Positions 26,825 through 35,607 are shown, counted from the stretch's first letter. The stretch: DNA of 64,000 bases from Cyclobacteriaceae bacterium (GCA_028285685.1 JANQOR010000035.1:124001-188000); one strand, 5' to 3'. Translations and numbers: made by a program. The notes: generated by a model not told the origin, from the letters alone.

Positions 26825-27172
26825 ACAGAAAATTATAACTCGTAATCAGTTGGATTGGTGTCCACAAGCCTGAGCTAGAACAGATAAATGAGAAGAATTA
26901 CAAGGGACATCTGGTTTGTTCATCAACACCAAAAAAGCGAAAAATTTCATGATTCCCTTTCTTTCAGATTTAAAACTTAGCAGTGATTTGAGTGATCAAA
27001 GGGGGGTATCTTGAAACTTTGTAAGAACAAACACAGCAACCCCTTCACCATCAACTTTTTCTCGCTGTAGATTTTTTATTAGGGGGCTTTGTGATAAAGT
27101 ACAATTCAATCTATTCGCCTAATGTGAAAATCACCAAATAGTGCAATAACCAGAAATCTAATTTTCACAAAA
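26825..27172. other. 348-nt spacer inside the element
   Basis: Lies between the AbiH-like remnant and the end of the two-gene cassette. The only structure seen is a long inverted repeat at 27123-27169. No coding frame of interest is present. Confidence 0.4.
27123..27169 (-). terminator. Inverted repeat after the two-gene cassette
   Basis: TGTGAAAAT at 27123-27131 and ATTTTCACA at 27161-27169 form a 9-bp stem with a 29-nt loop just after the stop of the membrane protein gene. No T-tract follows, so it is a weak terminator candidate or a message-end hairpin. Confidence 0.3.
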
Positions 27173-28009
27173 TCAACTTGTCTTAAAGCCACCTCTATTA
27201 GCATTTTGGGTGTACTTAGCTTTCTTATAAACGTCATCACTCTTAGATAATGCCTCTGACATATCAACATTTAATGGTCTGATCTTTCTTCTGAAGTATC
27301 TATACTGTAATAAATAGTTTACATAATACTGTAATATCAGTGTAGTTGGTGCAAAGCATACAATCATTATTAAAAGTTGATTTGATATAGATGCCGGGAT
27401 ATACATAAGTCCAATGAAGTAATTAATGATTGATATAATGTATAGGATAATTAGTGTGAACAAGACTTTCGAATAACTCAATTCATGAAGAAAATTTCTA
27501 ACTAATTTGATGTTAACCCACCGATTGAATAAATCCATAAATGCAATTGCGTTAATACAGACTCCATAGAAAATAGAAAAAAACAACAATGAATTATACA
27601 AGTCAATATCTGAGCCATTTCCGGGAAGTGCTGCGAAAATCAAAATGAAAATGCAATAAAATCCAGAGGTAACCGCAAGCCGACTAAAACATATTGTTGA
27701 TCTAATATCTAGTTTAGAGATTCCATCTAAGTACGTTTGATAGCTCTGCTTTAAGGAATCTTTTTCGGTATCAACATCATCAATAACTGATTTAGGCACA
27801 AAGCTTCCATCAAACTCACTCATTGATTCATACAAGAAGTTATATTCATCTATCTTGGAGAGGATAAGTGCCTTTTTCCAATTATGGTAATCCAGCAAGT
27901 CCAGTATTCTACTTTTGAAGCTAGAAAATGATATAACGAAAAAAAACGCACACAATATTTCTAATAACGGAGTTGTATTTTGGATTAATTCTGAGATTGA
28001 TATAGGCAT
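27173..28009 (-). CDS. Polytopic membrane protein of the element cassette, unknown
   Basis: The 278-residue protein has about five hydrophobic segments (near residues 13-31, 107-130, 138-158, 181-204 and 208-228). A charged cytosolic stretch of about 75 residues lies between the first and second, and a polar C-terminal tail of about 45 residues ends the protein. I do not recognise a family. It follows the PLD-like gene by 47 nt on the same strand, and the pair forms the only intact cargo of the island. A membrane effector partnered with a cytosolic sensor is the obvious guess, but nothing in the sequence proves it. Confidence 0.75.
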   Translation of the reverse strand: MPISISELIQNTTPLLEILCAFFFVISFSSFKSRILDLLDYHNWKKALILSKIDEYNFLYESMSEFDGSFVPKSVIDDVDTEKDSLKQSYQTYLDGISKLDIRSTICFSRLAVTSGFYCIFILIFAALPGNGSDIDLYNSLLFFSIFYGVCINAIAFMDLFNRWVNIKLVRNFLHELSYSKVLFTLIILYIISIINYFIGLMYIPASISNQLLIMIVCFAPTTLILQYYVNYLLQYRYFRRKIRPLNVDMSEALSKSDDVYKKAKYTQNANRGGFKTS

Positions 28010-28056
28010 AAGTGAACGGAAGGTTAGGGGTGAAATTCGGAAACTTGAATGAAATT

Positions 28057-28701
28057 TTAATTCTCAATTCCGTGAGCCATATCTATGGTAAAATCTTCAG
28101 TGATGTTCGAATCGTCAAAAGCGATTTTAAAAACATCAATTAACAATTTTGCGGATTCGGGATCATTAAAAGAAGCTGTTCCTTTGTAGTTGTAAATATC
28201 TTTCTCAATTCTATACTTAGAGGAATCGCCGACAGTAAAATGAATTATATCCTTTCCCGGTGCTTCAACGATTCGATGGTTATTTTTAAAAACTTTGACG
28301 TCTACGTTATCTTGAGTGTTGTATGAATCAATTAATCTAAAAAAGTGTGGTGGTTCTTTTCTCAGGTTGGTTAAAATTATTTGCAATTGACCTCCCCTCT
28401 TTATGAATCTTTCAATGGCTTTAAGATAGTTGTGATCATTCTTAATATGTCCCCCAAAATTTTCACAAACTATTCTAAGATGACTTTTTGTGTAGTTAAC
28501 TAAAGTCGTTAAAATAATAGAACTATAAATCACTCCAGAATGATCAAAAATAGAATCATCAGCTGACTGGGCTAATAAATTAATTCGTCTTTTGTAGCTT
28601 TCGTCCAGATCGGTTTGGGCCTTCAAAATATCTGACCGAAATGTCATTTCACTAAGACCCTGACTGAAGAGGTCTATTTCAGATGTAATTCCATTGCTCA
28701 T
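28057..28701 (-). CDS. Degenerate phospholipase-D-like protein, unknown
   Basis: A 214-residue soluble protein. The middle reads like the PLD fold: YTKSHLRIVCENFGG (strand), LKAIERFIKRGGQLQIILTNL (helix-turn-strand with the frequent RGG motif), and near the end DIIHFTVGDSSKYRIEKD followed by GTASFNDPESAKLLIDVFKIAFD. The HxKxxxxD motif is reduced to HFTVGD without the Lys, so the usual catalysis is unlikely. It may bind ligands or nucleic acid. It is the first gene of the two-gene cassette in the tRNA-Ser island. Confidence 0.7.
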   Translation of the reverse strand: MSNGITSEIDLFSQGLSEMTFRSDILKAQTDLDESYKRRINLLAQSADDSIFDHSGVIYSSIILTTLVNYTKSHLRIVCENFGGHIKNDHNYLKAIERFIKRGGQLQIILTNLRKEPPHFFRLIDSYNTQDNVDVKVFKNNHRIVEAPGKDIIHFTVGDSSKYRIEKDIYNYKGTASFNDPESAKLLIDVFKIAFDDSNITEDFTIDMAHGIEN

Positions 28702-28824
28702 TTTATGACAACATTAGTGGTTAGTGACTCAAACGATGTACATTAGGGTGGAGTTATATCGTTCGGGGCTGTTAGGCTCTTCAATATACCACAAAACGGG
28801 TATTAAATCAAATTTAGGGTGGTG

Positions 28825-28845
28825 TGTTTGTACCTCGGTTGGTAC
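28825..28845 (+). repeat. Element-end repeat, right copy
   Basis: The partner of 24831-24851, differing at one base. The inverted repeat GTACC-N6-GGTAC is conserved. It lies 40 bp inside the right attachment site. Confidence 0.65.
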
Positions 28846-28855
28846 TAACAACGAA

Positions 28856-28888
28856 AAAAGGCTAATTATGTTACATAATTAGCCTTTT
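28856..28888 (-). terminator. Terminator supplied by the element for tRNA-Ser
   Basis: A perfect 15-bp stem (arms 28856-28870 and 28874-28888) with a TTA loop. On the minus strand, reading out of tRNA-Ser, it is followed by a run of T. It takes the place of the original terminator now at 24677-24711. Confidence 0.88.
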
Positions 28889-28913
28889 ATGCAGAGGCGG
28901 AGGGATTCGAACC
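28885..28913. repeat. Right attachment site in tRNA-Ser
   Basis: The 29-bp copy identical to 24708-24736, here part of the complete tRNA gene: 3' acceptor strand, the T-arm start and four adjoining T residues. It is the attR-type junction. Confidence 0.92.
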
Positions 28914-28976
28914 CCCGGTACCTCGCGGTACAACGGTTTTCAAGACCGCCGCATTCGACCACTCTGCCACGCCTCT
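28892..28976 (-). tRNA. tRNA-Ser (anticodon TGA)
   Basis: An 85-nt class II tRNA. The acceptor stem pairs AGAGGCG with CGCCTCT, with discriminator G at 28892; the D-arm reads GGCAGAGTGGTCGAATGC. The anticodon stem is GCGGT/ACCGT around loop CTTGAAA, giving anticodon TGA at 28942-28940. The long variable arm includes GTACCGCGAGGTAC, and the T-arm is GGGGGTTCGAATCCC. CCA is not encoded. Its 3' end is the attachment site of the island. Confidence 0.97.
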
Positions 28977-29169
28977 GTGATCTTTGCATTTCCCTTTTGA
29001 GAACATTCAGCCCAAAGCCTTGGCCCAGGCGGAGCGCAAAAGTATCAGCATTAATTGGAATAATCAAGCAGCCCTTGGAGTTTAAGTAGATCTTTCGTAG
29101 ACTTAATGAGGCGTGGCTCTTTAATTATTCGAGTCTTGCTTATTACTCAATCGGATCAAGTTTAAAAGC

Positions 29170-30159
29170 ATGGGCCTAATGCAAGTATTCCCGAATCGCA
29201 TTTCAGCTATCAAATGTTTGGCAATTGTTGGTCCTTTGTTTAATGCCTGTGAAATATCTAAAGACAACCTCACCTCGGACTTCAAGCGGCTAGAAAACAT
29301 CAAATCTATTACGACCAGGTTTATCAGTCGTCAGGGAGATACCAAGAACAAAGATGCAAGAGTGATTGCTATCGCTCAATTTAATGTTGATGGCACAGTT
29401 GAGAATGTTACCCAACACATGACCTATCCCTATAATTACAAAGAACCTCAAGAACGACATCTTTGGATGCAGCCAGATGTGCGAAACCTTACTCATATCA
29501 TGGACGGCTTGGACTTTGGCATTGCCGATAACAACTTTCTATACGGCAATGATTGGCCCATAAAGTACGCAAAGATTGATGCGTCTAGTCATCCTAAGTT
29601 TCAAGGTAAAGGTATTGAAGGGGGTATAGAGACTCAGGTTAGTTATGCATCAGGCGAATGGCCGGAAGAGATCCGACTAAAGGAACGGTTCAAATCATTT
29701 GTAGATGAGAGAGAAATGGGTGGAATGACGTTTTATGAAACGTTTACAAACAATGGAAAATTTGTTACAGGCTACAGGGATGGTGTGATTCCACCTCCGG
29801 CGATGAGAAAAGCCCTCGAAGAATCGATAAAAAGAGAAATGAAGAAAGGCAGTCAAGAGGAAAAACTTGCCAAGCTAAGGAAAGAGACATATGGATATTC
29901 CAAAGAACCCAAAATTCGTTTCTTCTATGAGAATGACCTTCTTGAACGAACTGAGTTCTTAAACAAAAAGTATCGTTTCTACTATGATGAAGCAGATCAA
30001 CTCATTCGTTCGGAATTCTACATCAAAGATGAAATGTATAACTCTCGTCACTATTCCTACAACGAGAATGGACTGAAGACTAAAACGGAGATATTCAATG
30101 TGGACGGTGAAGCTGAGTACACCATTGAGTATGAATATGAATTTTATGTTGCAGGCTAG
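29170..30159 (+). CDS. Probable secreted or lipoprotein, YD-repeat-like end
   Basis: The 329-residue protein has a short hydrophobic N-terminus (CLAIVGPLFNAC) with a Cys that is only a poor lipobox. The middle has no known domain. The last 80 residues consist of alternating Tyr/Glu strands (IRFFYENDLLERTEFLNKKYRFYYDEADQLIRSEFYIKD...) like the antiparallel sheet repeats of MORN/YwqK or RHS proteins. Function unknown. The next gene is convergent, 5 nt away, and a small perfect hairpin (AGGAGT-GCT-ACTCCT, 30158-30172) lies across the two stops. Confidence 0.65.
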   Translation: MGLMQVFPNRISAIKCLAIVGPLFNACEISKDNLTSDFKRLENIKSITTRFISRQGDTKNKDARVIAIAQFNVDGTVENVTQHMTYPYNYKEPQERHLWMQPDVRNLTHIMDGLDFGIADNNFLYGNDWPIKYAKIDASSHPKFQGKGIEGGIETQVSYASGEWPEEIRLKERFKSFVDEREMGGMTFYETFTNNGKFVTGYRDGVIPPPAMRKALEESIKREMKKGSQEEKLAKLRKETYGYSKEPKIRFFYENDLLERTEFLNKKYRFYYDEADQLIRSEFYIKDEMYNSRHYSYNENGLKTKTEIFNVDGEAEYTIEYEYEFYVAG

Positions 30160-30164
30160 GAGTG

Positions 30165-30575
30165 CTACTCCTTGAAAAAGGGTAGAAGAAGATGACCCAT
30201 CACCTCTGGCATCCGCACAGGCTTCCCTGATTTCATGTTAATAAACACCAGGGTTGTTTCACCTTCATTAAGCAGTTTTCCCTCCTCATTTAAGACCTGA
30301 TACAGATACTTGATCTTTACTTTGGGGAATTCCGGAATTGAAACTTTGATGGTTAGTAAATCGTCATATTTTGCTGGTAAGATGTATTTGCTTTTAAGTT
30401 CCAACACTGGCATCATGATGCCAGCCTCCTCCAACTGCCGATAAGCGTAGCCCAGATGTCGAAAGGATTCCACTCTGGCCACTTCGTAGTAAGCGGCGTA
30501 GTTTCCATAGTAGACGTAACCCATCTGATCTGTGTCAGCGTACCGTACACGAATCTGAACCTCGTGACTATACAT
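30165..30575 (-). CDS. Acyl-CoA thioesterase, YbgC/4HBT type
   Basis: The 136-residue hotdog-fold enzyme shows IRVRYADTDQMGYVYYGNYAAYYEVARVE, the 4HBT signature with the catalytic Asp, then LELKSKYILPAKYDDLLTI. It hydrolyses acyl-CoA or acyl-ACP thioesters; the preferred chain is unknown. Its ATG overlaps the mltG stop by one base, so the two are co-translated. Confidence 0.9.
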   Translation of the reverse strand: MYSHEVQIRVRYADTDQMGYVYYGNYAAYYEVARVESFRHLGYAYRQLEEAGIMMPVLELKSKYILPAKYDDLLTIKVSIPEFPKVKIKYLYQVLNEEGKLLNEGETTLVFINMKSGKPVRMPEVMGHLLLPFFKE

Positions 30576-31609
30576 TACCTATAGATCCTTTCTCGATTGA
30601 GCGCTCGCTGAAACTTACGCGCATTGACATTGTGTTCCCGAAGAGTCCTTGCAAAAACATGATATCCTGAGAAATCTTCCTTAGCGCAGAAATACAAAAA
30701 CCTATGACTTTCATAATTAAGAACAGCATCCAGCGCTGGAATGGTCGGCATGTTGATAGGTCCAGGCGGAAGCCCGTAGTATTTATAGGTGTTGTAAGGT
30801 GAATCTAGTTCCTTGTCCTTGTTCAGTATCCGTCGAATAGAAAAATCTCCAATAGCAAACACCAATGTAGGGTCAGCCTGCAGAGGAATCTGGCGCTTCA
30901 ATCGATTGATATAAACTCCTGCGATGGTGGGTGCCTCGTCCATTTTATTCGTTTCCCCCTGGACAATTGAAGCGAGAGTCGCTACCTCTTCTTTCGTCAT
31001 CCCCAATTCATCTGCTTTGCTCATACGGTCCTCATTCCAAAAGCGATCGTATTCTTTTTTCATTCGATCCAGAATCGTTTTTGCCGAAGAGGTCCAATAC
31101 ACCTCATAGGTGTTTGGGATAAACATGCTGATGAAAGTCTCTTTGGAGAAACCATAATACATTGCTGTGGTATCCTGAAGAAGCACCTTAGCCATATCAG
31201 CTGAATCGATTTCCAGATTCCTGGTTAGTCGTTCTGGAAGTTGTGACAGCAGCCGTGCATTTGAAAATGTCAATTTCACTGGTGTCTCAGCACCTGACCT
31301 GAGTAAGTTAATAGCCTGGATGTTTGTCATATTGCCTTTCAAAAGGTACATCCCAGCCTTCACCTCTTCATCATAGCTTTTCAGCCTGGATAGAAAGCTA
31401 AAAGAAACAACGTCGTTAAGAAACCCTTCATCAAAAAGACGATCTCTCACCTGCTTGAATGTGCTGCCCTTGGGAATTGCAAACAATCGATCTTCTTTTT
31501 CTATCAGGATATTTGGTGTATATATAATCTGATAGGCATAAAAGGCAAAAGATGAAAGCATCATGGTAAAAATTACCAAGAAGATGGCGATGAGGTTTTT
31601 CCTGCGCAT
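30575..31609 (-). CDS. mltG: Endolytic murein transglycosylase MltG
   Basis: The 344-residue protein has one N-terminal membrane segment (about residues 8-27), a LysM-like region (FAIPKGSTFKQVRDRLFDEGFL), and the YceG core with catalytic Glu in LASIVQGETNKMDEAPTIAGVYINRL plus QADPTLVFAIG and YNTYKYYGLPPGPINMP. It cleaves nascent glycan strands at the inner membrane. Upstream lies the phosphopantetheinyl transferase gene; downstream is the coupled thioesterase gene. Confidence 0.95.
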   Translation of the reverse strand: MRRKNLIAIFLVIFTMMLSSFAFYAYQIIYTPNILIEKEDRLFAIPKGSTFKQVRDRLFDEGFLNDVVSFSFLSRLKSYDEEVKAGMYLLKGNMTNIQAINLLRSGAETPVKLTFSNARLLSQLPERLTRNLEIDSADMAKVLLQDTTAMYYGFSKETFISMFIPNTYEVYWTSSAKTILDRMKKEYDRFWNEDRMSKADELGMTKEEVATLASIVQGETNKMDEAPTIAGVYINRLKRQIPLQADPTLVFAIGDFSIRRILNKDKELDSPYNTYKYYGLPPGPINMPTIPALDAVLNYESHRFLYFCAKEDFSGYHVFARTLREHNVNARKFQRALNRERIYR

Positions 31610-31638
31610 GGCGCAAAAATAATTTAATTACTGATTGG

Positions 31639-32166
31639 CTAGGAATTACTCATTAGGACAGTTTTTGGGTAAGCAAAAGCTGCATATTTCCCATGATGTG
31701 TGATTGAGATAGGAAGTCTGTCATTCAAAATTGGAAGTCCTTTTTCACATCTGCTGACATCTGCTGATATTCCTTTTTTGAAGAAATGGGATTTGATTTT
31801 TTTTCGAACGGTATCGCTCCAGTCATCGCAATTTTCATTTACAACCAAATGTTCCAGGTCTCCATTCTCATTTCCTGCTACTGAGAGAATATAATTTTCA
31901 TCCACCTGGATCACGCCCTTTATGCCTTCCGAGTCAAATTTAATCTTTGAGTCCTCGATGATTAAAGAGATAGGAATGTCTTTGGGAGCAAAAGATCTGA
32001 TCTCTCGCTTTGTTTTGAAAACAGCTTCTTTCGCAGACCAAAACAGCCAAAAAAGTTGAGGATGATCAATTGTTTGATCCTTCGGATTAGATATTAAATC
32101 AAGAGAGCGTTTTGTTCTCTTTCGAAACAAGGGATCGTTTAAATCAACTATGTCAATTCCAATCAT
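31639..32166 (-). CDS. 4'-Phosphopantetheinyl transferase
   Basis: The 175-residue protein starts MIGIDIVDLND (Asp residues of the Mg site) and has FWLFWSAKEAVFKTK, the WxxKEA motif of the AcpS/Sfp superfamily. It moves phosphopantetheine from CoA to a Ser of a carrier protein. It could serve the housekeeping ACP and also the special ACP at 48763-49008. It lies 29 nt ahead of mltG on the same strand. The next gene upstream, a Wzi-like porin gene, is separated by about 130 nt. Confidence 0.88.
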   Translation of the reverse strand: MIGIDIVDLNDPLFRKRTKRSLDLISNPKDQTIDHPQLFWLFWSAKEAVFKTKREIRSFAPKDIPISLIIEDSKIKFDSEGIKGVIQVDENYILSVAGNENGDLEHLVVNENCDDWSDTVRKKIKSHFFKKGISADVSRCEKGLPILNDRLPISITHHGKYAAFAYPKTVLMSNS

Positions 32167-32294
32167 CAGATTCAGGCAGGTTTTCAGGTGTTATTCTGAA
32201 ATTCTGATGTATGGAAATATCAGTTGGCTAGACCCCCAAAAAAACTTGAAAAAATTCACACTGTAGTGATGTTCATGATGATGCCAGAATCAGC

Positions 32295-33806
32295 CTATTC
32301 ACCCACTCTAATTTTGGTACCAAAGGCAAGATAGAGGTTGACTATATCATCTTCGTAGTATCGACCTAGATTGTAGCTGATAATGCTCTCAAATCCAATA
32401 AACATAGATGGCAGTTCTTTTTGAAGATTGAAACCCACCGAGTACTCCTGATCGTGCCTAAGACGATCTTGGATATTGACAACAAAGTAGTCTCTGTTTG
32501 ATTCTATTCTTTGAAGAAATATCCCCATAATTTTTTCAGCATTTTTGATTTGAACCTCCAGATAATCACTGTTACCGCCGGGACCAATTCCGGCACCTAG
32601 GATTTGACCATCATGCGTGTAGCCTTGCCTGTTAATCTCATGGGCATAAAATATGGGGCCTGGCTGATACAGGAAGGATTGATTTCGAGAGAGATTAGAA
32701 TGTTCGTAGTTGATAGACACGGTTTTGTCCTTGGCGGTGACCAGTGTTTTCTCAAAACCAATAGTATAACCCCTACTATGTTCAGGCTCTCTCAAAAACC
32801 TGATGAATTTTCCTGAAAAATCATTTCTTGCAAATTCAAGATAGGCCCTGAAACCGGCTTCTTGGAAATTCCAATCAATGAAAGCTGCTGCCACTTGATC
32901 GAAAGTGTCATTTATGCTAAGTGTATCATCTCCGATAATCCCATCATCTCTTTTGACGACGGTAGAGAATAAATCTTTGCCTTCAAAATATCTAGTGTCT
33001 TTGTAGAGGGTTCGGTTAAAGCCTACTGTCAATTCGGGTAGGAATTTCGGCTGATATGCAAGGAATAGTCCATTTAAGTAGCGGGTATTATTATTCGATA
33101 CCTCATCGAAGTAGTCGGATTCTGAAAGAAAGCCAATGAGAAAGTTGAGTTCCCATTTACCTGTTTCAATTCCTTTGATATTTATGTCAAATGGTTCAGC
33201 ACCAATCCTAAGGTGCGGGAAACCGCCAGCCTGTCTGCCGAGGATTATTGGGTTAAGTATTGCCGGACCAACCGAATAGTTTTGAGTCGAGAGAGCCGTA
33301 TAAAATTTACCAGTTTGGAATTGCAATTCACTTTGTCCAGGATGCAACGAAACAAATGATGAACTCCCGTATCGTTGAGCCCAATCTATACTTCTGCTTT
33401 CCAGTATAAACTGGTAGCCATGTGATGATATGTCTGGTCTAAGTGATGGTTGACCATTAAAATCCGCATTTTGTGAAAAGTATAACGTTGGATGTAGGGT
33501 ATAAGAGAATTTTCCCTTTCTTCCGGATATCCCACCATGGGCTTCAAATGTAAAACCTTTACCTTTCCAGACAGGACCATCATTATAGCTTCTTGGATAC
33601 GCGCTGTTATAGGAAAGTTTGATTAGCGGAGTGAGTAGTTGAACCCCCTCATTTTCCAGGTGCTTGATGGACTTATAGAATGTTAGTGTCGTTGTGTCAG
33701 AACTTTTATCAATTCTTTGAAGACCATCTGGAATATTAACCTGACTCTTTAATTCTGAACCAAGCAAAATGCCCAGAAAAGGGAATAACATCTTGAATTT
33801 GCTCAT
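32295..33806 (-). CDS. Wzi-like capsule-assembly/outer-membrane barrel protein
   Basis: Starting at the Met at 33806, the 503-residue protein has a signal peptide (KFKMLFPFLGILLGSELKSQ). The frame is open 24 residues further, but that part is charged and leaves the signal internal. The rest is beta-strand-rich and Tyr-rich, with GKFYTALSTQNYSVGPAILNPIILGRQAGGFPHLRIG, matching the Caps_assemb_Wzi family. Wzi binds capsular polysaccharide at the outer surface. Its place at the edge of a glycan and lipid cluster fits. The cyclic-peptide-type ABC gene ends 75 nt upstream. Confidence 0.75.
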   Translation of the reverse strand: MSKFKMLFPFLGILLGSELKSQVNIPDGLQRIDKSSDTTTLTFYKSIKHLENEGVQLLTPLIKLSYNSAYPRSYNDGPVWKGKGFTFEAHGGISGRKGKFSYTLHPTLYFSQNADFNGQPSLRPDISSHGYQFILESRSIDWAQRYGSSSFVSLHPGQSELQFQTGKFYTALSTQNYSVGPAILNPIILGRQAGGFPHLRIGAEPFDINIKGIETGKWELNFLIGFLSESDYFDEVSNNNTRYLNGLFLAYQPKFLPELTVGFNRTLYKDTRYFEGKDLFSTVVKRDDGIIGDDTLSINDTFDQVAAAFIDWNFQEAGFRAYLEFARNDFSGKFIRFLREPEHSRGYTIGFEKTLVTAKDKTVSINYEHSNLSRNQSFLYQPGPIFYAHEINRQGYTHDGQILGAGIGPGGNSDYLEVQIKNAEKIMGIFLQRIESNRDYFVVNIQDRLRHDQEYSVGFNLQKELPSMFIGFESIISYNLGRYYEDDIVNLYLAFGTKIRVGE

Positions 33807-33881
33807 TCTCAAGTTGGGTTTGTTGCGTGCAGAAGCCTCATTTTTTGTGAAGTAAAGATACTCCATCACAAATCTCAAGTC

Positions 33882-35504
33882 TCAGACAAGCTTACCATCC
33901 TGCAGCTTTACAACTCGATCTGCAAGATCGAAGTATCTGTCATCGTGGGTGATAACGATTAACGTTTTTCCCTTTTCCTGGAGATACGTTAAGATTTTAT
34001 TGTAGAAAATCTCCTTAAAATAGGGATCTTGGTTGGCGGCCCATTCGTCAAACAGATATATTTCCTTGTCCTCAAGAATTGAGCTAATCAAAGAGAGCCT
34101 TTTTTTCTGTCCATCTGACAATCTCTTCGTGCTGAAGCTGCTATCTTCAATTTTCACTTTTTTGGAGAGTTCAAGTAGCTCAATGAGTTCGTCACCTTTT
34201 TCCTTCAGAAACGAAGGGTCGACATGATCAAGTTCTTGAAAAACGTATGAGTCCGTGAAAACTGCTGAGAACCGTGAACGATAGAATGAGAGGGTTTCGT
34301 GAGTAATCTCAGTTCCTTTGTATCTGACCTCCCCACCTTTTGGCTTATAAAGCCCAAGAATGAGTTTTGCAAAAGTCGTCTTTCCACTCCCATTCCCTCC
34401 GACGAGAAATAAAGTCTCGCCACTCATCACCTTCAAATCCAAAGGGCCTAGTTTGAAATGCTCATCTTCATCCGCGTGATAGTAGGTGTGTTCAAGACCA
34501 CTAATGTGAATAAGCGGCTCAGATTTCTTCCAGGCCTCATTCTGAATCTCGGAGGTATGCTCATAAGAAGGCTCCAGGGTAATGCCCACTTTTTCGATGT
34601 GATCAAAAATTACTTCCGCATTTTTCAAACTTCTTAGAAATCCAGTTGCAGTGGAGAGTGGGGCAAGTGTAAAAAGCACGATCATCAGATACTGGCCAAA
34701 AAACTCAAGTGTCACAAATTGTGTTTGGAAAATAAGTACTACGAGGCCCCCCATTCCAAGGAGTAAAACCAGGTCCGTTGATTTGTTGAAAATGGAACCA
34801 ACTACCGATTCCTTCAAGTAGTAGCGCATCTGAGTGCTGCTTGTTGGAATAATGTGATCGTCTACAAACGATTTTGAGAATTTGCGATTAAGGGTGAGCT
34901 CTTTGATTCCCAGTACAAGTCCTTCGAAGTGACCAAACAAATTGTTAAGGTGACTTCTTGCTCCATGCGAATACTTCCTAACCAGGGGTAAAGCCACTTT
35001 CGTGATAAAGAAAATCAGTATAAACAAGAAAATCGTGGCCAGAGTCAGCAAGGGAGAAAACCAAACCATATAGGCCAGGATACCAAGTACTGTGGCTAGG
35101 CCGGTTGTCACAGCGGGAAGTGTCGAAATGTATCGAGCAATCATGTCGATATCATTTGTTAGGATCGGCAATAGTTTCGCCTGGTTGTTCTCAATTTCCT
35201 CAAAAGGAGCTTGAATTATTTTCCTTGACATGTTGATCCTTAGTTGATGTATGATTTTTTGCATCAATCTCGAAACAGAATAGGAAGCAACAATCGAAAG
35301 AACACCATAGGCCACCCAGAATGAACCAAACTCTACGACGAAGGATCTCAACTGAAAATCGTCGCCCTGTACAGCCTGATGAATACTCCTTATCACCATC
35401 GTAGACGTTAGTCCAGTTAAGACACTGGAAATAACCACTGTGATGAATAAAGGCAAAGAAGATTTTATTAATACTCGTATGACGACCATTGCGAAATTTT
35501 TCAA
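33882..35504 (-). CDS. Cyclic-peptide-export-type ABC transporter (fused TMD-NBD)
   Basis: The 540-residue protein has a six-helix membrane domain (about residues 1-310) and a nucleotide-binding domain with Walker A GGNGSGKTTFAK, signature LSDGQKKRLSL and Walker B KEIYLFDEWAANQDP followed by ITHDDRYF. The LSDGQ and DEWAANQDP variants and the two-domain order match the SyrD/PvdE-like cyclic-peptide exporters, which send products or precursors to the periplasm. No peptide synthetase is in the window; the cargo is unknown and may be a lipid or siderophore precursor. It stands upstream of the Wzi-like gene on the same strand. Confidence 0.85.
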   Translation of the reverse strand: MKNFAMVVIRVLIKSSLPLFITVVISSVLTGLTSTMVIRSIHQAVQGDDFQLRSFVVEFGSFWVAYGVLSIVASYSVSRLMQKIIHQLRINMSRKIIQAPFEEIENNQAKLLPILTNDIDMIARYISTLPAVTTGLATVLGILAYMVWFSPLLTLATIFLFILIFFITKVALPLVRKYSHGARSHLNNLFGHFEGLVLGIKELTLNRKFSKSFVDDHIIPTSSTQMRYYLKESVVGSIFNKSTDLVLLLGMGGLVVLIFQTQFVTLEFFGQYLMIVLFTLAPLSTATGFLRSLKNAEVIFDHIEKVGITLEPSYEHTSEIQNEAWKKSEPLIHISGLEHTYYHADEDEHFKLGPLDLKVMSGETLFLVGGNGSGKTTFAKLILGLYKPKGGEVRYKGTEITHETLSFYRSRFSAVFTDSYVFQELDHVDPSFLKEKGDELIELLELSKKVKIEDSSFSTKRLSDGQKKRLSLISSILEDKEIYLFDEWAANQDPYFKEIFYNKILTYLQEKGKTLIVITHDDRYFDLADRVVKLQDGKLV

Positions 35505-35607
35505 CCGCGAAGCTACGCAAATTCCCCAGGATTGATTAGTTAATTGGGGCTACACCTCAAAACAAAACTTTCCCCTAAAGCTTCACAAATTGAAGGCTGA
35601 TGGACGA

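Larger units (their letters stand above)
24737..28884. mobile_element. Integrative element in tRNA-Ser (about 4.1 kb)
   Basis: The element is bounded by identical 29-bp direct repeats that are the 3' part of tRNA-Ser(TGA), the classic target of tyrosine recombinases. It encodes such a recombinase near the left end. Cargo: an AbiH-like remnant, then a two-gene cassette on the minus strand. A 21-bp sequence recurs near each end. No replication, mobilisation or phage genes are present, so it is a small genomic island or satellite that would depend on its integrase alone, or on a helper for transfer. Confidence 0.9.

Noticed and set aside
28889-29089. Open frames across the tRNA-Ser gene on both strands
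   Set aside because: They are by-products of the tRNA sequence; the cloverleaf is complete.
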